Of a stretch of DNA of 64,000 nucleotides, positions 1 to 12,761 are shown piece by piece. The notes beneath the pieces are model-generated. The model was not told the origin of the DNA, did not search any database, and was given only the letters and a program-made list of their open reading frames with translations. A program made the translations under genes and the position numbers. The stretch lies in the NCBI GenBank assembly GCA_008711295.1, contig VUYV01000011.1:3289029-3353028 (forward strand), in the 5' to 3' direction. Position 1 is the stretch's first letter, and every line of letters begins with the position of its first letter. This DNA comes from Anarhynchus alexandrinus. Taxonomy: Eukaryota > Chordata > Aves > Charadriiformes > Charadriidae.

Positions 1-1408
1 AACTGCAAGGTATTTAAGATAAACTTCTTAGTGCATGTGAAATAAGTGGCATTCAGAATTGAAAGAAAGAGAAGAGACTTCAAAACAGAGCCCAGGGAGT
101 GGTGCGAAGTAGGAAGTGAGAATGACAAATCCCTGTCCGCTTGGAGAAGAGAAGAGGAGAGGTCCGGGTTTGGTGATGGAGATACCTGTCCAGCAGGTTA
201 GTGACAGTGAAAAGAGCAGACAGGGCAAAACACCACACTGTGAAAGGAGAAAAGGGTTTCAAAATTATGACACTATGGAAAGAGGCTAACAGAGTGCTTT
301 ATCTGGCAGTTGGCCTTACTGTATATGCATTTAAAAGGAAGGACTCTGAGCAGGAAGAAAAGGAATCCATGTGCGGGTGTGGGGAACACAAGGGAAGCTC
401 TGCCCCAGGGACACATGCAGCCTGCAGTAGAAAAGCCCTAGCCCTGAAACACCACCTGCACGGCCTCTCCAAAGCTGGATGGTTACTAGCAGTACAGGGA
501 GAAAAAAAAAACAATTATGAGCTGAATGCTCATAAACCTCACTGCTTTTTGAGGTGTTCCCATAATTTGGGGAATTATGACTAGTTATGCTGATCCTTCA
601 CATTTGCTTATAAAGTTCAAATGGAGAAAACCACAAGGAATTTGTTGTGGTAGTCTTTGCAAATGGATTCTTAAAAGCACACTTCAAGATACAGTTTACT
701 AAAAATAAATATTAGCTTAACACCAGTGGAAACTGAAAAGGGGTTGCAAACCTTGTTTTCTCACATGCAGCCTGATCCAGGGCATGTGCGCAGAAGAGAG
801 GGAACCGTAAATTAATGCAAATTAAAAACAAGGGTTTCTTCACTGCTTTTAAAAACATGTTTGCTGTTCTTCAAGAAACAAGTAATCACGTATCTCCAGT
901 CTATCTCCAACTCTCCCTGTGCCTGTTATGATGATAATGACCCTATCAGATTGCTGTCACGACGGTCACTCATCTTAGCATTACAAGGTGACCAGGAAAC
1001 AAAGCTTTGCTCTTCCACAAAGACAGACTATAGCTTTGCAGATGTTGGAATATTCAATGATAGAAATACAGAGGGTTAATTCTGGAGCACTACATCCAGA
1101 ACACCTGAAATTATGGAGCATCTTGGGTTAAACTTTAGTGAATTAGGGACATATCTACGAGGTGGATCTAAGCCAGCAGGTCAGATCTAGCACTCCCATC
1201 CAAGACTCCAAAACAAGTCAAAGCCAAAACGTAACTTATTTTCATCTGTGCTATTTTAGCAGTGACGAGATGTATCAGGAGAGTAGGTTCGCACGTAGTG
1301 TAAGATTTTCCATTTAAATTGCACACTACGAGACAAGAGGCAGGTGCAGACAGACCACATGCACATGAAAGGAGATAATAGCAGTCAGGGTGGGGCTTGG
1401 AGTTGGGC
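1..1408. other. Non-coding DNA, no gene recognised
   Basis: No open frame here resembles a known protein, and the longest (about 127 codons, plus strand, near the left end) has no domain, signal peptide or splice context. The only motif I would point to is a perfect POU octamer, ATGCAAAT, at 815-822, embedded in a TTAATGCAAATTAA context. A single octamer of this kind is expected by chance in AT-leaning DNA, so no function is claimed. Confidence 0.6.
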
Positions 1409-1427
1409 TTTTTTTTTTTTTTTTTTT
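1409..1427. repeat. Poly-T tract (19 T)
   Basis: Nineteen consecutive T residues, immediately followed by AAAGACC. Read on the minus strand this is a poly-A run. It could be the tail of an old retrocopy whose body lies at higher coordinates, but no canonical AATAAA lies just upstream of it on that strand and the adjacent sequence is not recognisable, so it is called a simple homopolymer. Confidence 0.9.
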
Positions 1428-1794
1428 AAAGACCAAAAAGCAAAGCTATATTTAAAGTAACAGACTTGAAAGACACCAAGGGTGGTTTTATAGACATCTA
1501 TGAGAAGGCTCCCCTGTATAAAAAGTGGGCAATAGGAGCCGGAGTTGAGCACAGGATGATCCACAATGGATCCGTCTTTCAAACTTGACTGATGGGTGAT
1601 AGGGAGCGGTTAGTTTGTGAGGAGCCTTCAAAGTGAAGAAGCTGATTTTTCATTTCATGGAGAAAAATAAAGAGATGCAAAAAGTGACAATAAGGACAGA
1701 GGGCAGGAACACAGGCACAACAGGAGAAATTTGGAACAAAACACAAGTGTGGCAAGACTTTGTCAATGTCAGAAGAGAGAAGACTGAGCCTTGC

Positions 1795-1869
1795 GGGAAG
1801 GGAAGGGAAGGGAAGGGAAGGGAAGGGAAGGGAAGGGAAGGGAAGGGAAGGGAAGGGAAGGGAAGGGAA
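1795..1869 (+). repeat. (GGGAA)15 pentanucleotide microsatellite
   Basis: Fifteen perfect copies of GGGAA in tandem over 75 bp, ended by an imperfect GGGGAAA. The G-rich strand is the plus strand. It has G-triplets separated by two-base AA loops, which fits the known sequence rule for intramolecular G-quadruplexes; the complementary strand is a pure pyrimidine run that could also form triplex DNA. The open frames that cross it (GREGK repeats on one strand, PFPSL repeats on the other) are products of the repeat and are not genes. Confidence 0.97.
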
Positions 1870-3113
1870 GGGGAAAGCTGTGTCCTGAAGATGAGACAGA
1901 TGCAGGCAGAATCTGCAAGACTCGGGAGACTGATGTGTTTGAGCAGATTTAGGAGGATGGGCTGAAACAGAGACTGTCATTTCCTCTGCCTCTCTGATCC
2001 TCTGGGATGTGCATTCACCCTCCCTCGCATGCAGTGCAGTAGCTGAGGAGCAGAGATGTGTCCTGTTGTACAGTCACTCCTCACGCAGAGACAAGAACCT
2101 CTGCAGGAGCGCCAGGCAATCACCTGGGTGTGGGGCTTTTTTAGCAACGTCATCTGAACCCATTGACTTACAAGTCCCTGGTTACAACTCAGATGTGAGG
2201 CTTTACGAAGGCTTGCTTGAAGACGATGCTGAGGCGATGAGTACTAGTAAGAGTTAGGAGGGTGGCAAATTTTATAAAGGCTGAAAACAGGAAAGTAAAA
2301 GAGCTGAGGAGTGACAAGAGAATAAGAGCCCTGGTTCAGTTATATTAAGCCTGAGTTGTTTGTAATATTTCATTAAAAAGGCAAAAAGACCCAGAGCAAA
2401 AATTTAGGTTGGCCAAAGGAGGCTTAAGTACTACAGAGGAGAGGTGAATCTGTTAATTGACTGTAGGACCCTCTCCCCATGCAAATCCCCCCAAGCTCCT
2501 GAGGACCATAAGTCCGCTAAGCGCATAAGAACAGCAAGAGCATAAGTAAGCAGCCATATGCTCCCGTCTGCCGTGTAAGGAGAGAGGGGGTGAGCAGCCC
2601 CCCAGAAAGATGCTGGGCAGTGGCAGGATGAATTGTCTCAGACGCCGCATCCCCCAGGGTCCAGCCAGGTCCACGGAAAGGAGACAGAGATCCCTCCATC
2701 AGCAGCAGCTGCTTCCCCCCACACTATCTTCTAGCAGCTCCTCTGATCCACAGCAGGAGCAACTTGCATGGGCCATATAATTATTTATTTTTGAGAGCAG
2801 CAAGGCACTTCTGACCTTGTTTCTCTTTGCATCTTGGCAATTCTTTATTATTTTTACTAAGGCATCATAAGTTAAATGTTGTGAGTAGGAAATGAGAAGA
2901 TCAAAGTAAAAAAATGGTGCTCTGGAAGAATCCAAGATCTGTTTCTTGATCTAGAGCATTTTTGTTCTGCTGTGATCAGGTCAGGTCTGTCAGCAGTCTA
3001 ACGAGAGATGTAAAAAAGTATTTATGTCTTCTAACAAAAGAAAGCAAGATTAAGACCAGTTTAGTTTAAGATTTAGGGATGCTTTAAAAATTCTGTTTAT
3101 CCTTCTCTTGCAG
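1870..3113. other. Non-coding DNA, no gene recognised
   Basis: Unassigned sequence between the microsatellite and the exon candidate. It holds short frames with no family resemblance, and a perfect octamer ATGCAAAT at 2479-2486. The sequence at 2404-2418 superficially recalls a mariner terminal repeat, but no partner repeat was seen. Confidence 0.55.
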
Positions 3114-3287
3114 ATGCACAGTTTGAGAATCTTCTCCTTCGCTAATATTTGATGTTTCAGGAGGAGGAGGAACAACTTGCCCGGGGTGATGGCTGATCTG
3201 TCAATGCTGCAGATGGTGGGACAGAGGAAAGAAAAAACCCAAAACTTTCCATGCTACCTCCTCTTGATAATCCTTATCATCTCAAAG
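3114..3287 (+). other. Candidate spliced exon, probably non-coding or 5' exon
   Basis: A polypyrimidine stretch ending in TTGCAG at 3108-3113 forms a good 3' splice site, and AAAG/GTAAGC at 3284-3293 is a near-consensus 5' splice site, giving a 174-bp exon. A second possible acceptor (GTTTCAG, ending at 3160) would give a shorter exon. From the full exon all three frames hit stops early, so it would be non-coding or hold a start. From an ATG at 3189 the frame stays open for exactly 33 codons to the donor (phase 0) and encodes a basic stretch followed by a hydrophobic run, YLLLIILII. AG/GTRAG matches occur by chance several times per strand in 64 kb, so this needs transcript support; a lncRNA exon or a chance pairing are both possible. 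Confidence 0.25.
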
Positions 3288-6200
3288 GTAAGCAGGTACA
3301 CTGTTGCCCATGACATTATGTATACTTTTTAAAACAAGTTATCTTTGCTTCTCTGACCCACTGCATTAATGAGCCAGTCACCTGCCCTAGCTCCTTTTCC
3401 AGAAACTGTCCATCTAGGACAATCCAGTGAACTCTCCCATCTACCATAATCCCAGTTACTCTTTTTCTTAGTATAGATCAGAACGATGCACAGAACACTG
3501 TACACCTGTATTAACATTACAGAGTTCCTCCTAATTTATAATCATGTAAACTAAGCCTGAATAGATATTGTAGACATTTAACTAAGAGCAGTGCTGCTGA
3601 GATTAGGGCCAACAACACCTCCGCCCCTCTGTCTAACCTCGTACCAGCGCACAGAGAGGGCACGTTCAGCTTCTGCTCTCACCCATGTCCTGCTGCGGGT
3701 CTGCCAGGAAGCCAAAACGGTGGCTCCGCATGTGCTCTCCCCAAACAGCACATCCCTTTACCCAGAGGCAGGCGCCTGGGCTAGACAGGTCCCAAGGTAC
3801 AGTACAAACCTTGCATGGGTTTTGAACCAAAGCCTCATCCTCACAAGCCTCGCGTTTCCACCACAGTGCTGACGGCACGCTGCTGTTTCCCTTCCCCTCC
3901 TGCAATACCGGCCACAGTCGTGATGAACAGCTAAACTGCTGCCCCAGAGGTAGCCGTGTTTCACTGCACAGCCCACTCTCACAGCCCACACAGCCCACAG
4001 CAGAGCAGCCACTCTCAGAGGGTTCGTGACAGTTCAAAAAAAGTAGCTACATAAAAGCAGAGCCCAACTGCAAATATTTTATGGCCACATAGTATTTCCA
4101 TGCACTACAAATCAATGTAAAAGATGTTTTCTTCAAGGGGCCTCATATAGACTGTGTTTTTAAAATGCATTCCCTCTGCTAAATATAAATCAGTAAGAGT
4201 TTTTGTTCTTCCAAAAGATTAACTAGCCTCAGTATTTTGGGATCTAATTCTGGAATACTTGTAGATGTGCCAGCATTCTCTTCCAATTTAAATACAGTTT
4301 AATGGAAAGTCTATCCTGGGCACATTTTCCATGTACGGTGTAATAGCTTAGAAGTCTGAATATTGAAAGTTCACCAGAAACAGAAGTAATCTGTCAAGGT
4401 TAAACTTTATATATTTGTCAGGATGAGGAGGAAGGTGGGAGCAACAGGGAGCAGGAAAAAAGCAAACGTAAGAGTGGTAGAGACCAGCAAATGGACCTAT
4501 AGAACCAAAATCCAAGAGGTGGTAGAAAATGGTGTAACCTACCTACAAAGCCATGCAAAGAAAATGCAAGTTTGAGAAGCTATTGTCCTGAACTCGAGCC
4601 CTGGAATTAACTTTGAACCATACTTCTGTAAAATAAAAGATGTGCCTCTGGACTCAAGATGCAGAATTGGGCCCACAGTAAGCTACTCATACTGCGTATT
4701 TACGATATAATGAGCTAAATTAGGATGCTGTACTTTATACTCCCTCTATCACTGGTGGAAAGAGACAGGGTCTTAAGAGGGTAACGGAGAGCATCTTGTC
4801 TGAATCATCAGCTGGAGGACACTCTCCCACTGCTCTACCATTCATCCCAGTGCATGAGACCGTACATTAGGGATGCAGAACACAGTGGCCAAAAACCTCC
4901 TGTTGTTTCAGACCTCCCATATCCTAAGTGCCTTGTTTAGTACAGCTCCCTAATCAGAGACCATTTCTCGCCAAGAAAGACAAAAGTCCCAGACCAGAGA
5001 CACTATCCTACCTTGCTCTCTCCAAAAATTTTGGCTCTGCCGAGTGCTCCTGGAATAAGGCAAGTGAACAATAAGACCTTGGAATATCACTGGCTCCCCA
5101 ACATAGGACAGAAAACTGGAATATCTCTGCAAAGACACAGCATTTGCAGGAAAGTGGTAGGCTTGTATTCCTAGCTCCAGGGCAGAGAACAAAGACTGCT
5201 GGAGGGATGCCTCCAGAAAGAGCTGGGAAAACACTCCAAGACAGGGACAGCACCGTTCATCTCACAGCAAACTCTAGAGTTGCACTAACTGAAATACCCC
5301 TGAGATTATAGAAATTTAATCCTCAAATACCATGAGTTCTTCAAAGCCAGGAAAGGTTTAGAGACCAACATACCAGGTGAGCTTAGATCACAGCGGACAG
5401 CAAAGAGCTCTTCTCTCAAGAGCTCATGGGCTGAGCCACGCTGGGCATTCAGCATCCGCACATCGCTCGTGCCTTCCCAAACACCCACCTCTGTGCACAG
5501 CACAGGTATGCCCAGCACAGCCCTGATGTGCTCCTGCCTTACAGCAGAGCGTGTTAGTAAGGCATAATACTCCTTTCAGTTCAGAGACATTGTTGACAAC
5601 TTTGGACCACAGTTGTCACAGTTGTGAAATCTCCAGGGGCTTCATTGCCTCTTCTGCATTTTGCTGCTTGAAGTTACTGTGAATGTCACATGTGTATGCT
5701 CTCACTTTAATTTAGCACCTGGATGGGTCAGAATATACATCCCAGAGCCTGTTCTTCTACTTCTCCTCTTACCCAGCTGGACAGTGTTGATTATGTTTAT
5801 CATTCAGAACCACATACCATGAAGTTTTAAGCCGTAATGCCATTTCTAAAGAATCTCAGGAAGCAGTTTTTCTTCCATCATACAAGACATTTGCACTTGG
5901 AGCGTGACTTTTTTCCTAATAAAACCCATCCATTCAGAGTCACTTCGAGGTACTGTAAAGTTGGGTCATTTTGTGTGTAGTCTTGTTTAAAAATGCAGTG
6001 CTCAAGTCATATTTGTTTCACACTCTTCCTCCTGAAGTTCCCTACCATTGTTCTTTGCAGGGTTCTCTTGAGAGCATGCCTGCCAGAAGCAGCTCCTTAC
6101 CCCATCTGTATTTAAAGCTTAACAAGCAATTCTGAGATGTTGTGATTATTTTTCTGGACTCCAAGCAGTGCTTTGCCCAAAGGCTCCCGCTCCCTCCTTT

Positions 6201-7167
6201 TGGGGGTTTGAGCACACCTCCTCCACTAATGTCTGCTTGCAAGTGCATGTGAAACAGCTCGTCCCCAAATCTGAGAGCCAGCGCTCCCCTTCCCGCAGAG
6301 CAGCCAGGGGACACCCCGATGAGACAGCATGGCTGGAGGACAACGTCCAGCTACAGAGGCTTCTTGTGAGGAAGACCTTCCACCCCTCGATGGAGAGATC
6401 AAGAACTTCCAGACCGCTGCAGCACCTGTTCTGCAGCTGCATTGCTCTCATCAACCAGGACCCAGGGTCAGCCTGTGTTACCCCAGGAGGGGCTGAGCGA
6501 GCACTTAGTCCTGTCTAAGGACAGTGCTGCTGAGCTGCGTGAGCAGGCCTCCATATCCTTTGCAAAAACCTTCCAATGTTGATGTCTTAATACTCAGATC
6601 ACTGCTTTTTCCTTTCTACAGATTGGTGGTTGTAGATACACTGTCACCCAGTACATCTTCTCCATGTCTTTTTTTTTTGCCTGTTTTAATTTCTTTCTGA
6701 GCAACTGAAAAATCCTGTTTTCAGCACGAGAAAATTGCACTGCTCGCTTTGTTGCTGGGTGTAGTCTCCAAACCATTTCCATCCACACCAGTTACCCAAA
6801 TATCAAAGACTTTCATTCAATACAAAGTCCAAAAGCAACACTAAAGGGAAGCCCTTTAAACATATATCTGCTGAGGGTCTCCTGGCTGCAGGGTTTACGC
6901 CATTGTGAAATGGAACATGAAATTTCTTTGCTCACGAAGGAAAAATGCACCTGAAATTCTAGTCTTGCTACACACTGACTAGACCCAAAAGACATTGATT
7001 CCAGTGGCTTTTTTCCTGACTATATTTGGCAGCAAATAAATCCTTATAGCATGGGTTTATTAGAGCTAGCAACTTATCAGGCAGGTGAAAATTTACTATT
7101 GCCTTTACTATCTGGCCACATTTAACACCCTCGTAAATGTTTCAGAACTATAGGAGCCATGTACTTC
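3288..7167. other. Non-coding DNA, no gene recognised
   Basis: Nearly 4 kb of unremarkable sequence. Open frames on both strands reach about 120 codons (for example minus 3666-4037 and plus 6168-6518) in locally GC-richer stretches but show no domain, no paired splice sites and no recognisable composition. Several read as mirror frames of each other, which is typical of stop-poor GC-rich DNA. No repeat family was recognised. Confidence 0.6.
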
Positions 7168-7320
7168 CTGGAATTCCTCCTCCACCATTTCTCTATCAAA
7201 TCCTCCTTTCCTCTCTCCCATCTGTCCCTCTGCCCATTTCTCCTTGAGGAAAACTCACAGAACGCACAACCTTCCCCTCTGCTTGCTTTCTCTTCCTCTT
7301 CCTCCTCCACCTCCCTTGTC
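7168..7320 (+). repeat. C/T-rich low-complexity tract
   Basis: A long stretch dominated by TCC, CTC and TTC triplets on the plus strand, with scattered purine interruptions. It lies just upstream of a TACTAAA branch-site-like word and a TTTCTCAG acceptor-like word at 7334-7341, with AAG/GTGAGG at 7380-7388. That would make a 41-bp exon, but the pyrimidine richness makes a chance acceptor very likely. Called as low-complexity sequence with possible triplex potential. Confidence 0.6.
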
Positions 7321-7422
7321 ACAAATACTAAAGTTTCTCAGCCACTTCCCTCTTTCAAATCTTCCACTTCATTCTGGATAAGGTGAGGCCAGAGAAGATT
7401 TCTCTCTTACTTACGTTTACTC

Positions 7423-7549
7423 CTTTTTTTTTCTTTTTTAGTCTCTTGCACTCTCCTGGTTTGTTCTCCTCAAGACAGACACGCTTCGTATCTTTGATTA
7501 AAAAAAAAACCAAAACAAACAAAACCCAAAAAAACCCAAGCAAAAAAGC
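7423..7549. repeat. T-rich then A-rich low-complexity tracts
   Basis: A T-rich block (7423-7439) is followed 60 bp later by an A-rich block (7500-7549) of the form A9-CC-AAAAC-AAAC. The two could pair imperfectly. Short ORFs rich in Lys, Asn and Thr, or in Phe and Leu, over this interval are products of the low complexity. Confidence 0.8.
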
Positions 7550-8812
7550 ATCACCCCTTTCCTCTCCTAAAACATAACAGGTCCTAGTGATTAACGGAGG
7601 CTCTCCAATCTCACAAAGTTATAATCAGCTGGATTTATTTTGGCAGCACCCACTAGTTAATCTGTAACGTATTCCCGCAAAGTAACTTGCACTGGGTACT
7701 CAGTGGGGTTTCAGAGTTTGTCATCAAAACGGTGTTTTTTCAGGTGCATTGCTGGGATTAAAGCACGGGAGCTCCACGCCTGGCTCCCACCATCGAGCTG
7801 TTGAGCCTCCAGCCTACCTGGCAGAGCTGGCACGAGGGCACAGGAGTAAAGCTGCCAACCCAGCGCAGGACACCAGCCCTGCTCTCCAGCAAATTCTTGC
7901 TGCGCAAATAGAAATTATAACCAAGAACTTTTGCCCAGACTAGAGAGGTCTCCAGTAGCGCTAGAAGTGTTAAGCACTACATGATTAAAATATTATTTTT
8001 TTCCAGGCAAATAATTTAAGTATTGCTGAGGCAAAACCAGGAGAGAGGGAAACATTTCTCCCTTTACGCAAGATTTTGGCCATCCACGCGCGCATTCCTT
8101 CATTAATCTGCACTTTCTGTACCACAGTCACAAGTGGAATCTAAATTACTGACTTTCCCGCTCTTGTCTGGCTCTGCAGCACATTGCTTGCACCAGCTTA
8201 AACATCCTCTGCCAGTAATTAACCCTGTTTCTTTTGCAGATCAGCATCTGATCCTGGACCATTGAATTAAAACATGAAGCTTCAACAGCCAGTCAGGGCA
8301 TAAAGTTACAGTTTATTTTAACAAAGATAAACAGCATCCCTGAAGCTTATTCCAAAGAAAAAGCATGAATACTATTCCATCATCCTTCCTAGCAATTCCC
8401 ATGCCAGAACCATGAAGTTATTACTTAACGTTTTGCTATAAATAGCTGCTGGAGTAGTCCATACAGGAACTTGTTTTCCTTAGCATCTGCTGCAACAGGT
8501 CAGCCAGTAAATGACCAAGGGTGTTGAATCCTTATCGCCTGAGGACAAGAGCATGTAGAAATGTTTTATTTCTTTAAAAGTGATCCTACCTGCTAGCCAC
8601 CCCCTCATGCTGAATCTCACAGAGATAGAAAGGAGGACAGGACTTGCCCCAAATTGTTTACAGTCTGCTTATAAGAAAAGAAACAACAAGTAAATGGAAG
8701 TAAGAGGGAGAGAACTTTGTAAGTAATAGTATGTTTTATCTGAGTTTCAGTTGATTTGAATGAATCTGTCAGGACATGCGCTGTTCAACAGACACGGACT
8801 ATGCGATTCTTT
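7550..8812. other. Non-coding DNA, no gene recognised
   Basis: AT-leaning sequence with no open frame above about 65 codons and no recognisable repeat or RNA gene. Nothing further is supported. Confidence 0.6.
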
Positions 8813-8828
8813 CCACCAGAGGACAGTG
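8813..8828 (+). promoter_or_regulatory. CTCF-like binding motif
   Basis: CCACCAGAGGACAGTG matches the 16-base core of the vertebrate CTCF consensus (CCASYAGRKGGCRSYV) at 15 of 16 positions; the one mismatch is A for G at core position 11. CTCF is the zinc-finger architectural protein that anchors chromatin loops. A motif match does not prove occupancy, and I could not score it against a full weight matrix. If bound, its orientation is on the plus strand, pointing toward the CpG island at 20 kb. Confidence 0.35.
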
Positions 8829-11800
8829 GGAGATGACTCCACACCTCTTCTGTCACCATAACAGCACATGTAAGAACTCCAGTTCTCTCTGATTTGCTCA
8901 GGCAAAAATAGACTTCAAACTAGAAGCTCAAAGCCCTTTCACTATAAGCCCTCACAGAACTCCCATGAACTTTCATGGTTATTTTCTTATGACTTGGGTA
9001 ACAGAGTCGACCTCTCAAGTCATTTTGTAGAGGAGGCTACTCCAATATTTCTTGTGAGAGGGTGCCAAGGAAGCTTCGCCACCCCTAGCTGGGAAATTGT
9101 GTTAACATCAACGCATGCGAGCTATGCAGAAGAAAATTTCCCAATGATTCAGTCTTCAGCAATTTTATACTCCTGCAGACTTACTCACATGACCTCTCCA
9201 GACTCAGATGACCAGTTACCATTTACTGGAGTTGGGTGATGTATAGCAGGTGACTCGGGAGGAACGTCATGAAGAGAAAAAGACTACTGCATTTCTAAAC
9301 AGCTGAAGGAAGAGAGATGTGCTAGAAAAGCAAGCCAGCCTGGAACAGGAACAACACACTGTTTTAAAATTCATGCAAAAGAGCATTTTTGCATATCGGG
9401 GTATTGATAAAGAGTAGAAAGAGGAAGAAATGCAATGTCACGCAATTCAGAGCATTGTTCCTGGTGTAGCCACATTCATGATGTGACTGTCTTGAAGGTC
9501 ATGTGCAAATGGGAAACAAGCCTAAAGGGCTCAGGGGCCTTTATTCTCTTGGTGGAAAGACACCTACACAATTTCAGAAGAGCAAGGAGCAATTAAGTGT
9601 GGAGGGCAATTCATTCATCCATTTTCCTTGCTCCTTGTAGCTAGAAAAATTGTGGAAAATCCTTAAGTATGTCCAGCTGAGGGGCATTTCTTCTGATAAC
9701 AAAGACCACTGGATTATTTTTTTTTAGTACATAATTGCACCTGTTTCTCTAAGCCACAGCTCTAAATTATAATTTAATAAGGACCACACTGCACCCCTGA
9801 CAGCTGCTCCTTCCTGCCAGCACACAGAGATGCAGCTGTTGAACTGGAGTCTGCAAATCCAGACCTCTGGGCCGTGAAGCATTTCCCTGATTAGTTTTCT
9901 GCACCCAAAAGCAGATCTCAATGCATAATCTGAACCAACTGCTTTAAACACAGTACACAGAGTAAAAACCAAAATATTTGTCCTCAACCTGAAGTTGCAC
10001 AAATCCAAAACTGCTATCAATCTTTATTTTTCCCCAGAGGGTGCACTGCAAATTCTCTGCAGTACTGAAGTTATTTAAGGTAACTTGCCCATATTTACAC
10101 TTCATTACAGCTGCCCACAGAATACTACACACCTCCTCCTGCATCAACTGAGCCAGCAGTACCACGCACATATGTATCATAAAACTAATGCTTCTGCCAC
10201 ACACTAAAGACGAAATGGATAAAGTCTGCCCACGAGGGTTCAAGCGCAGATTTCCCAAAGCACAAGATTAAGAGAAGATGGAAAGTGTGTATTGTCACAT
10301 ATATATAGCCCAGGAATCTCAAAATATTCCATTTATCATATGCTAAAGAACTTCTCAATCTCCTTCAAGCAATTGCCTGTACACTGGTCAGTCTGAAACT
10401 GCGATCAGCTTGGGATGAGGCATGACCTGGAGTCCCCAGTGAGCAGCTTTGCTGTACAGTGGGAGCAGAAAGGCTTTGGAAACTGTGGGATAACTCACGA
10501 GTAGGTAAAGAAAGTTCAGGTAGTCACTTTACAGATAATAGGATAGAAACATCTTCCAGCAAAACAGCTGAGGTTACCGGATCCCTGGTGAAGAGCATTG
10601 TAAGAACTGCAATCATCTCTTGCAGACACACTGAATGACTTTAGCACTCTTTCAAATCAAGTTGTAGAACATTTGAAGGATATTCCTCTGCATTTTATCC
10701 TTTCGACCATGGGAACAGATAGCCTGAATGATTTATCCTTTGTATAATAAATGCCATTGCACATATGCCTAGCAAGGATACAGGGAGCTGTAATCACTGC
10801 ATCTCCATTTCAGGAATTAAATTCTAACATGATACAAGATCTTCTACTGCATCCCTAAGACTGACTGACAGGAGCCATGCACAGAATAGCATAGGCCAAA
10901 GAGAGTAACAGCATTTTACACTCAGTAACCATCCAAAATCCAAGCAATGAGATACAGAGACACCTACCCTTGCTCAAGCAATAGAGCCTTGGGCTAGTGA
11001 GAAAGGACACAGCTTGTCCAGGAACCTTGTCGCAGCTATGCTGCTTGATCAAGATCTCTTCAGCCACTTTTGCAAAGCCCCTGGTGGACAGAGGGAAGGA
11101 CTGCAACTCCTACCATGCTGCAGCTCCAGCTCCATGAGAGATGGACAAGCACCCATCAGGACTCCCAAACCTGCATTCCTGCTAAATACAGAGTTTCACT
11201 CAGAATCAGAAAAAACAAGAAGGCAGCACAAGTGATGGTCTCAGAGGGTGGCATTGAACTAATTTAGGGTAACCAGAAAATAAATTGAGCAATTTTCCTT
11301 TTCCAAGTTGCATGAAATTTACAGCATCGATAATGCCTTTGTAAAAGGAATTAGATTCTTAAGGCTCTCTTTTATATTTGATAATCTGATTCTATTTGGT
11401 GTGCAAAGACAGAAGTCATTTTGATCTGGGATGCTTCAGCACATTATAGGCACCCACACACTCCTATCTTCCAGAAAGACTTTTTTTCTTTTAACTCTTT
11501 TTTTTTTTAATCTCAGTCTCTTTGTAAGCTGCTATTTTTTAACCTTCGAAAAATACCAATTCTTAACAATCCTTATGTCTCCAGTCAGTGTCCCAACAGC
11601 CCTAGAGAAAAGTAAGGTTTCATTTAAAGTACTTTTAGTTGGGTCAGTGAATATGAGAGATACACAAATCAGAGCTGAAGTTGTAGCTTCCAAAAATCTC
11701 CCCCAAAAGCCCTTTCCTCTCTCTCTCTCCTCCTCCCAAAAGCCAAAGCCAATGAAACATTTCTGTCTGTCTTCTGATCGAAAGCCTGATCTGTGCAACA

Positions 11801-12761
11801 GAAATGAAAATCCAGGATTTATGTCATTCCGAAGCCGTATCCCCAATGCCCTTGCCACCAAGTTGCCATTTGGCCAGGTTTCTAACATTTAGGTTCTGCA
11901 AACAAGAAAAAGTAACATAGAGACATTTTCCTTAAGTAAAAGATGTTTACCGGAAATCTTCTTAACTTTAAAGCAGCAACCAACCCACAGCGCGTATCGC
12001 ATTTACGCCAGAGCTGTGACGAATGCCTGTTGAGCTGCAGCACTTAAACCACTTGCGTTTTAAACAGCAGTTTGTCAAGTGATGTTAATTATTTGGGAGG
12101 TCTCTGCTCCTAGAAACATAAACATTTCTTTTTATACTGATCACATTTTCTTTTCCGTGTGGTGCTTCCAGCAGAGACTGAAATTAAAATGGCTTCTTTG
12201 TGTGCCACGGAGTGGTTTATGGCTCAATTCCCCCTCTACGCTTGGAAGCAGGGGGTAGCATTGCACCGGCGCTCTGCACAGCACCGTCCCCATCCTTGCT
12301 CCGCAGGTGGAAACCTCCTCTCCGCAGGTGGGAGAACTCTCCCAGGCTCAAACCCATCCAACCCTCCTTGAGGCTACGCAGCTTCCCCCTGGCTGATAAC
12401 ACAGGTCTGGGACTTGCAGTAGCCTGAGGATCACTTGAACTTGGTAAAGCAAGCGAAGGGCTCGGTTGCTAGGAAGCACCACAGGGAACAGAAGAAGAAT
12501 AGGCTCTAGCAGGAGTCAGAATCAAAAAAAAACAACCTCCAGACCTGCCAAGGTACAACTCACACATGGGCATGTGCTTCCTTCAAACCGCCTCCCTGTT
12601 CAACGGGCACTGCTTCTGAGGCTGCAGCCTGGATGCCTGAGCTCTGCTCATGCCAGGCCACAAGTCTCACTCTTCTTGAAAAACACATTTTCAGTCTTGC
12701 CGTGGTACCTCACAGCAGGTCCTGCTTTCACTGTTGGCCAAAAAACCTCCAGTGTCGCACC
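8829..12761. other. Non-coding DNA, no gene recognised
   Basis: About 3.9 kb without a convincing gene. The longest frames (plus 11431-11892, 153 codons; the minus-strand mirror 11532-11888, 118 codons) overlap each other on opposite strands and have no domain. The plus one starts in T-rich DNA that encodes a false hydrophobic N-terminus. A short C/T microsatellite-like run (CTCTCTCTCTCTC) lies near 11,720. Confidence 0.6.

Noticed and set aside
1409..1582. Poly-T run as the tail of a minus-strand processed pseudogene
   Set aside because: The adjacent sequence matches no gene that I can recognise and there is no AATAAA at the expected distance.
1633..1965. 110-codon frame with a GREGK repeat and its minus-strand mirror with PFPSL repeats
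   Set aside because: Both are translations of the (GGGAA)15 microsatellite, which has no stop in any frame.
2404..2418. Sequence resembling a mariner terminal inverted repeat
   Set aside because: Only a short partial match; no second inverted copy or transposase remnant was found nearby.
7342..7382. 41-bp exon with TACTAAA, TTTCTCAG and AAG/GTGAGG signals
   Set aside because: It lies beside a long C/T tract where acceptor-like words are frequent, and there is no neighbouring exon.
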